A DNA stretch of 64,000 nucleotides from Ruegeria sp. HKCCSA071 (GTDB taxonomy: Bacteria; Pseudomonadota; Alphaproteobacteria; Rhodobacterales; Rhodobacteraceae). The position numbers and the translations under genes were made by a program. The stretch covers positions 682,001 through 746,000 of the forward strand of contig NZ_JAEDOX010000001.1 of assembly GCF_017872555.1 (NCBI RefSeq), in the 5' to 3' direction. Below the pieces are notes generated by a model. It did no database searches, had not been told where the DNA came from, and worked only from the letters and a program-made list of their open reading frames with translations. Positions 17,290 through 27,197 of this stretch are shown here, piece by piece (the stretch's first letter is position 1; every line of letters begins with the position of its first letter).

Positions 17290-17766
17290 TCATTCCGGCA
17301 GGATAACAGTGTCGACCACGTGGATCACACCATTGCTTGCTTCAATATCTGCCTGTATGACCTTGGCATCATTCACTTTGACGCCGTTTTTGGCATTCAC
17401 GCTCAGCCGATCACCCTGAACAGTCAGAACCTTCGCGCGCTTGCCAGCGATGTCGCCAGACATCACCTTGGCTGGTACAACATGGTACGTCAGGATCGAC
17501 ACGAGCTGATCTTTGTTCTCCGGCAACAACAACGTTTCCACCGTGCCTTCGGGCAATGCAGCAAACGCCTCGTCTGTTGGGGCAAAGACGGTGAATGGAC
17601 CTTTTCCTTTCAGGGTATCTACCAAACCTGCAGCTTGAACTGCGGCAACCAACGTGTTGAATGATCCGGCCGCTACAGCGGTATCAACGATATCTGCTGC
17701 CTGCGCCTTGAGCGGCATGGCAAATGCAAATGCGGCGGCTGCGCCCATAAAAGTACGACGTAACAT
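17290..17766 (-). CDS. Secreted fasciclin (FAS1) domain protein
   Basis: A 158-residue exported protein: signal peptide ([23 protein letters not shown]) and one FAS1 domain with its two conserved boxes, H1 ([17 protein letters not shown]) and H2 ([13 protein letters not shown]), plus the YHVVP segment between them. Single-domain bacterial FAS1 proteins are periplasmic or extracellular and linked to adhesion or biofilm, but the ligand is unknown. A good GAGGAG ribosome-binding site precedes the ATG. It shares the terminator at 17241 with the convergent L,D-transpeptidase gene. Confidence 0.9.
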   Translation of the reverse strand: MLRRTFMGAAAAFAFAMPLKAQAADIVDTAVAAGSFNTLVAAVQAAGLVDTLKGKGPFTVFAPTDEAFAALPEGTVETLLLPENKDQLVSILTYHVVPAKVMSGDIAGKRAKVLTVQGDRLSVNAKNGVKVNDAKVIQADIEASNGVIHVVDTVILPE

Positions 17767-17837
17767 GGCTGTCTTCTCCTCTTCAGCTTGTTATGGAAAG
17801 AGGTACGGGGCTTTCGTCACGCCGGATCAGTCTGAGA

Positions 17838-18725
17838 TCACTTTTCTTTTAGCTGCACCCAGATGCTTTGCGCGCGCCCTTCAGCCAAAAAGGGCAAATT
17901 GGCGACAGCATCGGGCCGATCCTGTTGCAGGTAATATCCCGGCCAAAGCATTGAATACGCGCCAGATTGCAGCAAAGCGTGCAACATGTACTGCTCACCC
18001 CAGCCCGGGCAGTCATAAAAGAACCGCTTGGGGTATTCGTAGGGCAGAAAAACATCGTGCAGATGGATCACTACTCCGGGCTTCAGTGTCGGAATGATGC
18101 GGCAGAACAAGTGCGCGACGTCGTTGCTCATCCGCACAACATGGCTGGAGTCGATAAACAGGACGTCGCCGGCTTCCAGCTCTGAAAACAGTACCGGGTC
18201 GGCCTCTTCCAGCCGTTTTTGCTCGAACCGATCAACAACATGGGCAATGTCAGCGCGGGGATACGGATCGATTGCCGTAATCGTGGTGTCAAACCCGCCA
18301 TCGATGGCCGCCTGCCGGGTTACTCGGGTCGAGTTACCACATCCAACCTCGATCACCCGCCGGGGCTGAAAGCGTCGGATCATCAGATACAGGGCATCCG
18401 CATCCGGGCTGTCGTAATAGCCGTTTCCAGCACGATAGCCGGTCTGATTGCGCTCAGGATCCTTCAGCTCCTCTAGCGCATTCTTGTGCGCAGTGTATTC
18501 ACTGACCAGCTGAGAGATATCAAACCCGTCCATTCCCGGCGACAAGGCATAGACGGGGCGCGTCAGACCTCCGGCAGCCTCAAAGGCTTCCAGCCGCGCG
18601 CGCTCATCCTGTTCGGTGATCTTGTCGACCAGTCTTACCCCCAGTTCATCCAGGGCGGCGTTGATCTGTGGGAATTTTCTGGGTTTCAAGTCGCTGGCTC
18701 CGTAGTCTTTGCTGCGATATTCCAT
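17838..18725 (-). CDS. Class I SAM-dependent methyltransferase-like protein
   Basis: A 295-residue protein (start at the ATG at 18725; an ATG 24 codons earlier is possible, but neither has a clear ribosome-binding site). The Rossmann SAM-binding region is visible in [19 protein letters not shown], followed by [10 protein letters not shown] and [11 protein letters not shown], typical of Methyltransf_24-type enzymes that act on small molecules or glycans. The C-terminal part has [12 protein letters not shown] and a [12 protein letters not shown] segment. The substrate is unknown; Methyltransf_24 members often sit in polysaccharide clusters, but none is nearby. It is divergent from the YbdK-type ligase gene. 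Confidence 0.8.
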   Translation of the reverse strand: MEYRSKDYGASDLKPRKFPQINAALDELGVRLVDKITEQDERARLEAFEAAGGLTRPVYALSPGMDGFDISQLVSEYTAHKNALEELKDPERNQTGYRAGNGYYDSPDADALYLMIRRFQPRRVIEVGCGNSTRVTRQAAIDGGFDTTITAIDPYPRADIAHVVDRFEQKRLEEADPVLFSELEAGDVLFIDSSHVVRMSNDVAHLFCRIIPTLKPGVVIHLHDVFLPYEYPKRFFYDCPGWGEQYMLHALLQSGAYSMLWPGYYLQQDRPDAVANLPFLAEGRAQSIWVQLKEK

Positions 18726-18826
18726 ACCTTTGCTGGTCGTTCCTCTGCAAGGACAAGCCGGGCAAACCCTTGGCAAAAAGAAAATTTCCGTATTCACTGA
18801 TCAAAATAACTACCGCGAGGGCCGCC

Positions 18827-19942
18827 ATGCAGCAGGAATTCACGATCGGGATCGAAGAAGAATACCTTCTTGTAGACCGCGACAGCCTCCAATTGTCCGA
18901 AGCTCCCGAAGCGCTGATGGAAGCCTGTCAGAATGATTTCGAAGGACAGGTCAGCCCCGAATTCCTGCAATGCCAGATCGAAGTCGGCACCCGCCCACAT
19001 ACAACCATCACCTCGGCGCGCGAGGACCTGAAACGCCTGCGCTCCTGTGTTTCGGAACGGGCCGCGGAATACAACCTGTCGCCAATAGCCGTGTCGTGCC
19101 ACCCTTTTGCGAACTGGAAGGATCAGCATCACACTCGAAAGGAACGCTATGATGCGCTGCAACACGCGCTGGGGGGTGTGGCCCGCCGGATGCTGATCTG
19201 CGGAATGCATGTTCATGTCGGGGTTGAAAGCCAAGCCTTGCGTTCTGATCTGATGCCGCAATTGTCGTACTTTTTGCCGCATCTTTTGGCGTTGTCGACG
19301 TCCTCGCCTTTCTGGAACGGCGAAGATACGGGCCTGTCGTCGTACCGTCTGACCGTCTTTGACAATCTGCCGCGCACCGGTCTGCCGCCGGTCTTTGCAA
19401 GCTGGGGCGAATATGAACGCACCACGGGAATATTGATTGAACTGGGGGTCATTGAAGATACCACAAAGATCTGGTGGGATCTTCGCCCCTCGCATCGCTT
19501 TCCAACACTTGAAACGCGGATTATGGATGTCCAACCAAGGTTGGAGCACACGCTTTCACTGGCCGCCCTTGTGCAGGCGTTGACACGAATGTTGTGCCGC
19601 TTGAAAGATCGCAACTTGCGCTGGCGGCAATATGATCGCTTTCTGATAGGTGAAAATCGCTGGCGCGCGCAGCGATACGGTGTGGGCGAAGGATTGATCG
19701 ATTTCGGCGATCGCTCGATCAAACCCATGTCCGATTTGATCGGTGATCTGATGGGATTGCTGGCCGAAGATGCCGAGGCACTGGGAACAATGTCGGATCT
19801 GGCCCGGCTGCGGCAGATCGCCGAAAACGGCACCTCGGCCACACGCCAACGTCGCGTTCATGCCGAGGCTGCCGCGCGCGGGGAAGATCCCGGCAAGGCC
19901 GTCGTGCGCCACCTGATCGAAGAGTTCCACGCGGATCTTTAG
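18827..19942 (+). CDS. YbdK-family carboxylate-amine ligase (GCS2)
   Basis: A 371-residue member of glutamate-cysteine ligase family 2 (YbdK type, usual length ~372). Signature segments are [19 protein letters not shown] at the N-terminus, [25 protein letters not shown], and the metal-binding [19 protein letters not shown]. YbdK of E. coli has weak gamma-glutamylcysteine ligase activity in vitro and its physiological role is uncertain, so glutathione synthesis should not be assumed. The ATG at 18827 follows GCGAGG; it is divergent from the methyltransferase gene. Confidence 0.9.
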   Translation: MQQEFTIGIEEEYLLVDRDSLQLSEAPEALMEACQNDFEGQVSPEFLQCQIEVGTRPHTTITSAREDLKRLRSCVSERAAEYNLSPIAVSCHPFANWKDQHHTRKERYDALQHALGGVARRMLICGMHVHVGVESQALRSDLMPQLSYFLPHLLALSTSSPFWNGEDTGLSSYRLTVFDNLPRTGLPPVFASWGEYERTTGILIELGVIEDTTKIWWDLRPSHRFPTLETRIMDVQPRLEHTLSLAALVQALTRMLCRLKDRNLRWRQYDRFLIGENRWRAQRYGVGEGLIDFGDRSIKPMSDLIGDLMGLLAEDAEALGTMSDLARLRQIAENGTSATRQRRVHAEAAARGEDPGKAVVRHLIEEFHADL

Positions 19943-20052
19943 ACAGTGGCGACAACAGTCCCCTGCCCAGAGCCATTGTTGAACCTGCAAAATTTCTGTA
20001 AGAATTCAGAAATAAACAACTGTTCAATTCATTGCCGATGGGAGGGAGCGCC

Positions 20053-21195
20053 ATGGATTTCGCACTCAGCGAGGAACAAACAGCCATTTTCGACATGGCA
20101 CATGCCTTTGGGCAGGAACATATCGCCCCTTTTGCCCGGCAATGGGAGGCTGATGGAACAATCCCCAAAGCCTTGTGGCCCCAAATCGGAGAGCTTGGCT
20201 TCGGCGCCCTTTACGTGTCCGAGGCCAGCGGTGGGTCAAACCTGACCCGTCTGGATGCCACCCTGGTTTTTGAGGCCCTATCGATGGCCTGCCCGTCGGT
20301 CGCGGCCTTCCTGTCGATCCATAACATGTGCGCCAAGATGCTCGACAACTTTGCCGACGATGACCTCAAGGCGCGCATCATGCCCGATGTTCTGAGCTTG
20401 AAAACTGTGTTGAGTTATTGCCTGACCGAGCCCGGTTCTGGATCGGATGCGGCGGCGCTGAAAACACGCGCTGAACGGACCAACGAAGGCTATACGCTGA
20501 ACGGAACAAAAGCCTTCATTTCAGGCGGCGGATATTCCGACGCTTACGTCTGCATGGTGCGTACCGGACAGGATGGGCCCAAGGGGATATCGACCGTTTA
20601 CGTTGAAGACGGCACGCCCGGCCTCAGCTTTGGCGCGCTCGAGCAGAAGATGGGCTGGAAAAGCCAACCCACCGCGCAAGTTCAGTTCGACGATTGCAAG
20701 ATCCCGGCTGGAAACCTTGTGGGCACGGAAGGTGACGGGTTCAAATATGCGATGATGGGACTGGATGGCGGACGACTTAACATTTCTGCCTGCTCGCTTG
20801 GGGCCGCTCAGGCCGGGCTGGATATGACGCTGCAGTACATGTCCGAACGTAAGGCTTTTGGCCAATCCATCGACCAGTTTCAGGCCCTTCAGTTCCGTCT
20901 GGCGGATATGGAGATCGAATTGCAGGCCGCGCGAACGTTCCTTAGGCAGGCAGCCTGGAAGCTGGATCAGGGCGCACCCGATGCCACGAAATTCTGCGCC
21001 ATGGCCAAGAAGTTCGTTACTGAAACCGGATCGAAAGTGGTGGACCAGTGCCTGCAATTGCATGGCGGTTATGGCTATCTTGCGGATTACGGCATCGAAA
21101 AGCTTGTGCGTGATCTTCGTGTGCACCAGATATTGGAAGGCACGAATGAGATCATGCGTGTGATCGTATCGCGCCAGTTGCTTGCCAATCGCTGA
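20053..21195 (+). CDS. Acyl-CoA dehydrogenase (probable isobutyryl-CoA dehydrogenase)
   Basis: A 380-residue FAD acyl-CoA dehydrogenase. Visible are MDFALSEEQTAIFDMA, CLTEPGSGSDAAALKT (substrate/FAD-binding region), GTKAFISGGGYSD, SERKAFGQSIDQFQALQF, and the catalytic-base segment LVRDLRVHQILEGTNEIMR, where the Glu of LEGTNE is the catalytic base used by short-chain members. Directly downstream are a 3-hydroxyisobutyryl-CoA hydrolase and mmsB, so oxidation of isobutyryl-CoA to methacrylyl-CoA is the likely reaction. The start is at 20053 after GGGAGG. The stop is 7 nt before the next start. Confidence 0.88.
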   Translation: MDFALSEEQTAIFDMAHAFGQEHIAPFARQWEADGTIPKALWPQIGELGFGALYVSEASGGSNLTRLDATLVFEALSMACPSVAAFLSIHNMCAKMLDNFADDDLKARIMPDVLSLKTVLSYCLTEPGSGSDAAALKTRAERTNEGYTLNGTKAFISGGGYSDAYVCMVRTGQDGPKGISTVYVEDGTPGLSFGALEQKMGWKSQPTAQVQFDDCKIPAGNLVGTEGDGFKYAMMGLDGGRLNISACSLGAAQAGLDMTLQYMSERKAFGQSIDQFQALQFRLADMEIELQAARTFLRQAAWKLDQGAPDATKFCAMAKKFVTETGSKVVDQCLQLHGGYGYLADYGIEKLVRDLRVHQILEGTNEIMRVIVSRQLLANR

Positions 21196-21202
21196 GGCAC
21201 CC

Positions 21203-22243
21203 ATGTCAGATATCGATATCCGCACCACAGGCCGTGCCGGGCGTATCACCCTGACCCGTCCTCATGCGCTGAACGCGATGACCTATGACATGTGCATGGC
21301 CATCGACACGGCGCTGCGCAACTGGCGCGAGGATGATGAGATTGACCTGATCATCCTGGACGCCGAAGGGGAAAAGGCCTTCTGCGCGGGTGGTGATATT
21401 GCTGAACTTTATGAAACCGGCACCAAGGGTGATTTTTCTTACGGTCAGAAATTCTGGCGGGACGAATACCGTCTGAATGCCCTGATCTTCGAATATCCCA
21501 AACCGGTCATCAGCTTACTTCAGGGGTTCGCGATGGGCGGCGGTGTTGGCATCGGATGCCATGGCAGCCATCGCGTTGTGGGTGAAAGCGCAAAGATTGC
21601 CATGCCAGAATGCTCCATCGGACTGGTGCCGGATGTCGGCGGCTCGTTGATGCTGGCCCTTGCACCCGGACGCGCGGGTGAGTTTCTAGGGACAACGGGC
21701 TATCGGATGGGGCCTGGGGATGCGATTTATGCAGGGTTTGCCGATCTTTTCATCCCGCAATCGCAATGGTCCGATCTGATCGAGTTGCTCGAAGCCTCTG
21801 GAAACGCAAAACTATTGGCTGACCATGCCGGTACACCGCCTGTTGGTGAATTGGCGAACTTGCAGGCCCAAATCGATCAGCATTTTTCCGGTGACACCCT
21901 TGGCGACGTTCTGAACAGTCTGCACAGCGACGACAATGAGTTTTCGGCTAATACTCTGGGCATGCTGAGAAAGAACGCACCGCTTTCCGTGGCCTGCACG
22001 ATCGAGATTCTTCATCGCCTGCGCTCCCCTTCTCTGACCATTCGCCGAGCTCTGGAGATGGAGTATCGTTTCACACACCGCGCGATGGAGCATGGCGATT
22101 TTCTGGAAGGCATCCGCGCGCAGATCATCGACAAGGATCGCAACCCGGACTGGCAGTTTCCTGACATGAACGTCCCTCTGGTTGCCGTGTCGAAAATGCT
22201 TCAGCCCCTGGGTGCGGACGCCCTGACTTTCGAAGAGGATTAA
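21203..22243 (+). CDS. 3-hydroxyisobutyryl-CoA hydrolase / enoyl-CoA hydratase family
   Basis: A 346-residue crotonase-superfamily protein, longer than the usual enoyl-CoA hydratases (~260), which fits the HIBYL-CoA hydrolase branch. Features are ITLTRPHALNAMTYDM, the oxyanion-hole segment FCAGGDIAELYETG, GFAMGGGVGIGCHG, and PECSIGLVPDVGGSLML with the conserved acidic residue of the active site. It should free 3-hydroxyisobutyrate for the next enzyme, MmsB. The start is the ATG at 21203 (GAGG 5 nt upstream). It is 7 nt after the dehydrogenase and 3 nt before mmsB, so the three form one operon. Confidence 0.85.
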   Translation: MSDIDIRTTGRAGRITLTRPHALNAMTYDMCMAIDTALRNWREDDEIDLIILDAEGEKAFCAGGDIAELYETGTKGDFSYGQKFWRDEYRLNALIFEYPKPVISLLQGFAMGGGVGIGCHGSHRVVGESAKIAMPECSIGLVPDVGGSLMLALAPGRAGEFLGTTGYRMGPGDAIYAGFADLFIPQSQWSDLIELLEASGNAKLLADHAGTPPVGELANLQAQIDQHFSGDTLGDVLNSLHSDDNEFSANTLGMLRKNAPLSVACTIEILHRLRSPSLTIRRALEMEYRFTHRAMEHGDFLEGIRAQIIDKDRNPDWQFPDMNVPLVAVSKMLQPLGADALTFEED

Positions 22244-22246
22244 GAG

Positions 22247-23119
22247 ATGCAAATCGGTTTCATCGGACTGGGAAACATGGGCGCGCCAATGGCAGCCAAT
22301 CTTGCAAAAGCCGGTCATAAGGTGGTTGGCTTTGACACAGCAGGCGTGACGGTTGACGGGGTTTCTCAAGCCGCAACCGCTTCGGAAGCTGTTGCAGCGG
22401 CCGATGCTGTCATCACGATGCTGCCAAACGGTGCGATTCTGAGGGCCGTTGCGGATCAGATCATTCCTGCAATGGCACAAGGTGCCGTGCTAATCGATTG
22501 CTCGACAGTTGATGTGGAAAGCGCGCGGGCAGTTGCGGATCAGGCCATCAGTGCCGGACTGTTGTCCGTAGACGCGCCAGTTTCTGGCGGCATCGGAGGT
22601 GCGGCGGCTGGCACGCTGACCTTCATGGCTGGCGGATCAGAGGCCGCGTTTGCCAAGGCATCCCCTCTTTTCGATATCATGGGGCAGAAAGCTGTTCACT
22701 GTGGTGAGGCCGGTGCCGGTCAAGCTGCCAAAATCTGCAATAACATGATCCTTGGTGTCACCATGATTGCAACCTGTGAAGCCTTCGCTTTGGCCGACAA
22801 ACTGGGTCTGGACCGGCAGAAGATGTTTGACGTGGTAAGTACGTCGTCCGGATACAGCTGGACGATGAACGCCTATTGCCCTGCCCCCGGTGTCGGCCCG
22901 CAAAGCCCGGCCGACAATGGGTACGCCCCCGGTTTTGCGGCCGAGCTGATGCTGAAGGACCTGCGCCTCAGCCAGCAGGCGGCTGAGAGTGCAGATGCAG
23001 ATACACCGATGGGTCAGGCGGCCACCGCGCTTTATGAGCAATTTGTCGAGAACGAAGATGGCAAGGGACGCGATTTCAGTGCCATGTTGCCACGGTTCGA
23101 AAACCGCGGACGTGACTAA
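22247..23119 (+). CDS. mmsB: 3-hydroxyisobutyrate dehydrogenase
   Basis: A 290-residue NAD-dependent dehydrogenase that makes methylmalonate semialdehyde from 3-hydroxyisobutyrate. The N-terminal Rossmann motif is MQIGFIGLGNMGAPMAANLA, followed by the substrate-binding VDAPVSGGIGGAAAGTLTFM and the catalytic Lys region AGAGQAAKICNNMILG. Its product is the substrate of MmsA, encoded 7 kb upstream. Third gene of the acyl-CoA dehydrogenase operon, 3 nt after the previous stop. Confidence 0.93.
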   Translation: MQIGFIGLGNMGAPMAANLAKAGHKVVGFDTAGVTVDGVSQAATASEAVAAADAVITMLPNGAILRAVADQIIPAMAQGAVLIDCSTVDVESARAVADQAISAGLLSVDAPVSGGIGGAAAGTLTFMAGGSEAAFAKASPLFDIMGQKAVHCGEAGAGQAAKICNNMILGVTMIATCEAFALADKLGLDRQKMFDVVSTSSGYSWTMNAYCPAPGVGPQSPADNGYAPGFAAELMLKDLRLSQQAAESADADTPMGQAATALYEQFVENEDGKGRDFSAMLPRFENRGRD

Positions 23120-23226
23120 AACAACTGGCGGCATCTTGCCCAACGATTTGACAGATCTTGGGCAAGCGACCATCTAGGCAGTCATGAACAAAAGGCCCGG
23201 CTGGCCAATTCGCAAAGGACGGCGAC

Positions 23227-23550
23227 ATGACGAGATTTTTGGTGACGACGGCAACTCTGGCGGCTTTGGCCCTTTCCCCGGTTGCCGCGGTTGCAAAGAA
23301 CAAGGCCGGGCATTGCCCTCCGGGTCTGGCCAAGAAATCCGTTCCCTGCGTGCCGCCTGGTCAGGCAAAGAAAATCTATCGCGATGGTGACTTCATTACC
23401 AATGATTACCGTTGGATCAATGACCCTTATCGCTATGGGTTGAACCGAAACTACTCTTATGTCCGTGCCGGTGATTATGTGTACCGGGTCGACCCCGAGA
23501 CACGCAAAGTCCTGAACCTGATCGGCGCGATCGCAGATATCCTGAACTGA
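23227..23550 (+). CDS. Small exported RcnB-like protein
   Basis: A 107-residue protein with a signal peptide (LVTTATLAALALSPVAAVA), then a Cys/Pro-rich part (HCPPGLAKKSVPCVPPGQAK), a Tyr-rich middle (YRWINDPYRYGLNRNYSY) and a C-terminal RAGDYVYRVDPETRKVLNLI. The PPGQAKK block and the final YVYRVD...GAIADILN pattern are shared with the protein at 62621-62977, a second member of the same family. The C-terminal layout resembles RcnB-type periplasmic proteins. These small proteins are sometimes mislabelled as UvrA because they lie beside uvrA, which is convergent here with 16 nt between stops. Function unknown. Confidence 0.75.
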   Translation: MTRFLVTTATLAALALSPVAAVAKNKAGHCPPGLAKKSVPCVPPGQAKKIYRDGDFITNDYRWINDPYRYGLNRNYSYVRAGDYVYRVDPETRKVLNLIGAIADILN

Positions 23551-23566
23551 GGCCGCGTCTGGGCAC

Positions 23567-26425
23567 TTATTCTGCCGCGACGCGCGCGCCTTTCAGCATC
23601 GACTTCAGGTATCGCCCGGTGTGGCTGCGTTCAACATCGGCTATGTCTTCCGGTGTTCCTGTGGCGACGATTTCGCCACCGCCATCACCACCTTCAGGTC
23701 CAATGTCGATGATATGATCCGCGGTTTTAACCACATCCAGATTATGTTCAATCACCACGACAGTATTGCCCTGATCGACAAGTTCGTGCAGCACTTCCAG
23801 CAGCTTGCGAACATCTTCGAAATGCAGACCTGTTGTCGGTTCGTCGAGAATATAGAGCGTTCGCCCGGTTGAACGCTTCGACAGTTCCTTTGACAATTTT
23901 ACCCGCTGCGCCTCGCCACCTGACAACGTCGTGGCTTGTTGACCCACCTTGATATAGCCAAGACCCACACGCGCAAGGGCGTCCATCTTGTCCCGGATTG
24001 AGGGCACGGCCTTGAAGAATTCCTGCGCATCTTCCACTGTCATATCAAGCACATCCGCGATGGATTTACCCTTGAACTTGATCTCAAGCGTTTCGCGGTT
24101 ATACCGCGCGCCTTTGCAGGTTTCGCAAGTCACATAGACGTCCGGCAGAAAGTGCATCTCGATCTTGATGACACCGTCACCCTGACATGCCTCACACCGC
24201 CCGCCTTTGACGTTGAAGCTGAATCGACCCGGTTTGTACCCGCGTGCCTTAGCCTCGGGCAGACCGGCAAACCAATCTCGGATCGGGGTAAAGGCCCCGG
24301 TGTAAGTCGCCGGGTTTGAACGCGGCGTTCGCCCAATGGGGCGCTGGTCGATGTCGATGACCTTATCGAGGTGTTCCAGCCCCTTGATGGTTTCACAGGG
24401 TGCTGGTGTCTGACGCGCCCCGTTCAGCCGCATTGACGCGGTTTTGAACAATGTCTCGATCGTGAGGGTGGATTTACCTCCGCCCGACACACCTGTGACG
24501 CAAACGAATTTGCCCAAGGGGAATTCGGCGGTGACATTCTTCAGGTTGTTACCCGTGGCCTTGACCACTGTGACTTTCTGCTTTTTCCCCTTCCGACGCT
24601 GCACCGGAACTGCGATTTCACGCGCTCCCGCTAGGTACTGCCCGGTAATGGAGGCCGCATCTGCCGCGATTTGCGCAGGCGTTCCGTGACTGACCACCTG
24701 CCCGCCATGCACACCTGCCCCCGGACCGATGTCGAAAACATAGTCAGCCTCGCGGATGGCTTCCTCGTCATGTTCTACGACGATCACCGTATTGCCCTGA
24801 TCCCTCAGGTTCTTGAGCGTGCCTAAAAGCCGGTCATTGTCTCGCTGATGTAGCCCGATCGAAGGCTCATCCAGCACATAGAGAACCCCGGTCAGCCCCG
24901 AGCCGATCTGACTGGCCAGACGAATACGCTGGCTTTCGCCTCCTGACAGCGTTCCACTTGAACGGGACAGCGTAAGGTATTCTAAACCAACATTATTCAG
25001 GAATCCTAGCCGCTCGCGAATTTCCTTGAGAATGGCGCGCGCAATTTCGTTCTTCTGTGCGCTCAGGTGGTTGGGCGCATCTTCGATCCACGCCAAAGCC
25101 TCACGGATCGACATCTGCACCACCTGCCCCACATGCAGCCCGGCGATCTTTACCGCCAGCGCTTCGGCCCGCAGCCTGTAGCCTTCGCAGGCGCCGCAGG
25201 GACGATTGTTTTGATATCGTTCAAATTCCTCACGAATCCACGCACTGTCGGTTTCGCGGTACCGGCGTTCCATATTCGGGATCACGCCTTCAAAGCTGCG
25301 GGTCACCTGATAGACACGCCCGCCTTCGTCGTACCGGAATTGAATTTCATCATCCCCGGACCCACGCAGAAAGACCTCCTGCACATTTTTAGGCAGGTCT
25401 TTCCAGGGCGTGTTCTTGTCAAACTCGTAATGGCGCGCAATGGCCTCGATGGTTTGCAGGAAATAAGGGGATTTACCCTTGCGCCATGGGGCCAAAGCAC
25501 CATCGTAGAGTTTCAGCGTCTGGTCCGGCACCACCAGGCGCTCATCGAAGAACAACTCGACCCCGAGACCGTCACAATCCGGGCAGGCACCGAAGGGCGC
25601 GTTGAACGAAAACAGGCGTGGTTCGATTTCGGGAATGGTGAAACCACTGACCGGGCAGGCAAAATTCTCGCTGAATGTGATGCGTTCCGGATCACCCTCA
25701 CGCGGGGCGGTTTCCAATATGGCAATCCCGTCGGCCAGATCCAGAGCGGTGCGCAGACTGTCGGCCAAGCGCGTTTCCATACCTTCCCGCACAACCAGTC
25801 GATCAACAACCACATCGATATCGTGGCGGAATTTCTTATCCAACACTGGCGGTTGATCCAGTTCGTAGAACTCTCCGTCCACCTTGACGCGTTGGAAACC
25901 CTGTTTGCGCAGCTCCAGGAATTCTTTTTTGTACTCACCTTTCCGGTCGCGCACGATGGGGGCCAGAAGATAGCCGCGTGTGCCGTCTTCCATTGCCATG
26001 ATCCGGTCGACCATGTCCTGCACTTGCTGCGCCTCAATCGGTTGCCCGGTGGCTGGGCTGTAGGGCGTTCCGGCGCGGGCAAACAGCAGACGCAGATAGT
26101 CATAGATTTCGGTTACCGTGCCCACAGTTGAACGCGGGTTCTTGGACGTCGTCTTTTGTTCAATCGAAATTGCCGGAGACAGGCCGCTGATATGGTCGAC
26201 ATCCGGCTTTTCCATCATATCCAGGAACTGCCGGGCATAGGCCGAAAGGCTTTCGACATACCGGCGCTGGCCTTCGGCATAGATGGTGTCAAACGCCAAT
26301 GAGGACTTCCCCGAACCCGACAGTCCGGTGATGACCACCAACTGATCCCGAGGGATATCAACGTCTATACCTTTGAGGTTATGTTCGCGCGCGCCGCGCA
26401 CCTCGATATTCTTCAGCTCAGCCAT
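23567..26425 (-). CDS. uvrA: Excinuclease ABC subunit A
   Basis: A 952-residue DNA damage sensor of nucleotide excision repair. Both ABC modules are complete: Walker [10 protein letters not shown] near residue 35 and GVSGGGKST around 645, signature [16 protein letters not shown] and [15 protein letters not shown], and Zn-binding Cys clusters ([22 protein letters not shown] with CETCKGAR). It loads UvrB on distorted DNA. An SOS box of the alphaproteobacterial type lies 69-83 bp upstream, so LexA control is expected. Length and order are normal. Confidence 0.97.
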   Translation of the reverse strand: MAELKNIEVRGAREHNLKGIDVDIPRDQLVVITGLSGSGKSSLAFDTIYAEGQRRYVESLSAYARQFLDMMEKPDVDHISGLSPAISIEQKTTSKNPRSTVGTVTEIYDYLRLLFARAGTPYSPATGQPIEAQQVQDMVDRIMAMEDGTRGYLLAPIVRDRKGEYKKEFLELRKQGFQRVKVDGEFYELDQPPVLDKKFRHDIDVVVDRLVVREGMETRLADSLRTALDLADGIAILETAPREGDPERITFSENFACPVSGFTIPEIEPRLFSFNAPFGACPDCDGLGVELFFDERLVVPDQTLKLYDGALAPWRKGKSPYFLQTIEAIARHYEFDKNTPWKDLPKNVQEVFLRGSGDDEIQFRYDEGGRVYQVTRSFEGVIPNMERRYRETDSAWIREEFERYQNNRPCGACEGYRLRAEALAVKIAGLHVGQVVQMSIREALAWIEDAPNHLSAQKNEIARAILKEIRERLGFLNNVGLEYLTLSRSSGTLSGGESQRIRLASQIGSGLTGVLYVLDEPSIGLHQRDNDRLLGTLKNLRDQGNTVIVVEHDEEAIREADYVFDIGPGAGVHGGQVVSHGTPAQIAADAASITGQYLAGAREIAVPVQRRKGKKQKVTVVKATGNNLKNVTAEFPLGKFVCVTGVSGGGKSTLTIETLFKTASMRLNGARQTPAPCETIKGLEHLDKVIDIDQRPIGRTPRSNPATYTGAFTPIRDWFAGLPEAKARGYKPGRFSFNVKGGRCEACQGDGVIKIEMHFLPDVYVTCETCKGARYNRETLEIKFKGKSIADVLDMTVEDAQEFFKAVPSIRDKMDALARVGLGYIKVGQQATTLSGGEAQRVKLSKELSKRSTGRTLYILDEPTTGLHFEDVRKLLEVLHELVDQGNTVVVIEHNLDVVKTADHIIDIGPEGGDGGGEIVATGTPEDIADVERSHTGRYLKSMLKGARVAAE

Positions 26426-26493
26426 ATGCGGCCCCCAACAAACAAGTGGTTAAGAGATAGGCGAGCCAGACCAAGACTCCAACAGAAAAGTTA

Positions 26494-26508
26494 GAACATT
26501 TAGTGAAC
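26494..26508 (-). promoter_or_regulatory. LexA SOS box upstream of uvrA
   Basis: GAAC-N7-GAAC on the plus strand (GTTC-N7-GTTC on the coding strand of uvrA) lies 69-83 bp upstream of the start codon. This is the LexA-binding direct repeat known from alphaproteobacteria such as Rhodobacter and Sinorhizobium. Only one such site was seen in the window. Confidence 0.75.
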
Positions 26509-26602
26509 AATCGAAATTTCACCGATTAGCACCTGCAATGAACACAGGATTGCAAAAAGTTGCCAGAAATGGCGCAACCGTTGATCTTTTTGAGGAGGAA
26601 AA

Positions 26603-26679
26603 TGGCGCGGTTGACGGGGCTCGAACCCGCGACCCCCGGCGTGACAGGCCGGTACTCTAACCAACTGAGCTACAACCGC
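26603..26679 (-). tRNA. tRNA-Asp (anticodon GTC), copy 1
   Basis: 77 nt with encoded CCA. The acceptor stem GCGGTTG pairs with CAACCGC; the D-loop reads TAGCTCAGTTGGTTAGA and the T-loop GGTTCGAGCC. The anticodon loop CTGTCAC gives GTC. Identical in sequence to the copy at 26725. Confidence 0.96.
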
Positions 26680-26724
26680 GCATCTATTTTCGTGGCCTTT
26701 TGCCTGGACCAAGGATGGCAGCGA

Positions 26725-26801
26725 TGGCGCGGTTGACGGGGCTCGAACCCGCGACCCCCGGCGTGACAGGCCGGTACTCTAACCAACTGAGCTACAACCG
26801 C
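26725..26801 (-). tRNA. tRNA-Asp (anticodon GTC), copy 2
   Basis: 77 nt, identical to the copy at 26603, separated from it by 45 nt; same strand, so both are probably processed from one transcript that begins upstream of this copy. Confidence 0.96.
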
Positions 26802-26982
26802 CCGCTGCATGTTCACTGCTGAACGTTTGGGTGTATTATGGCTACGCTCGGGCAGCGTCAAGCGGCGTTTTCAAGTTTTTTGTCAGATTCCAGATTTTTG
26901 TATACGGCGCGATTTTTTGCGGATGCCGCGGGTTCTATTTCCCTTGCAGCCAACCTTCGGGAAAGATATCACCCCGTCCCAT

Positions 26983-27057
26983 GGGTGATTAGCTCAGTGG
27001 TAGAGCGCTTCGTTCACATCGAAGATGTCAGCGGTTCAAATCCGTTATCACCCACCA
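26983..27057 (+). tRNA. tRNA-Val (anticodon CAC)
   Basis: 75 nt with encoded CCA. Acceptor GGGTGAT pairs with ATCACCC, D-arm TAGCTCAGTGGTAGA, anticodon stem CTTCG/CGAAG with loop TTCACAT (anticodon CAC, reading GTG), T-loop GGTTCAAATCC. It is transcribed opposite to the tRNA-Asp pair. Confidence 0.95.
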
Positions 27058-27148
27058 TTTTTCAAAGCACGCCGATGCCCAAAATGAAACGCTGGATTCA
27101 TGCCGCGTTTTGGCGCTGAGTGGTGCAGTCTTCACTACATCCCACGAC

Positions 27149-27183
27149 AAAAAAAGGCGAAGCTCATGCTTCGCCTTTTTTTC
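27149..27183. terminator. Bidirectional terminator between tRNA-Val and lon
   Basis: A perfect 13-bp stem (AAAAAGGCGAAGC with GCTTCGCCTTTTT) and a TCAT loop, with A and T tracts on both sides. It ends the tRNA-Val transcript and, from the other strand, lon. Confidence 0.9.
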
Positions 27184-27197
27184 CATTTACCAAAGAC

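Noticed and set aside
25067..26131. 354-residue open frame antisense to uvrA
   Set aside because: Opposite uvrA, which is intact from end to end.
26500..26861. Short frames with RVPACHAGGRGFEPRQ in the tRNA-Asp region
   Set aside because: These are translations of the tRNA-Asp genes themselves, a well-known annotation artefact.
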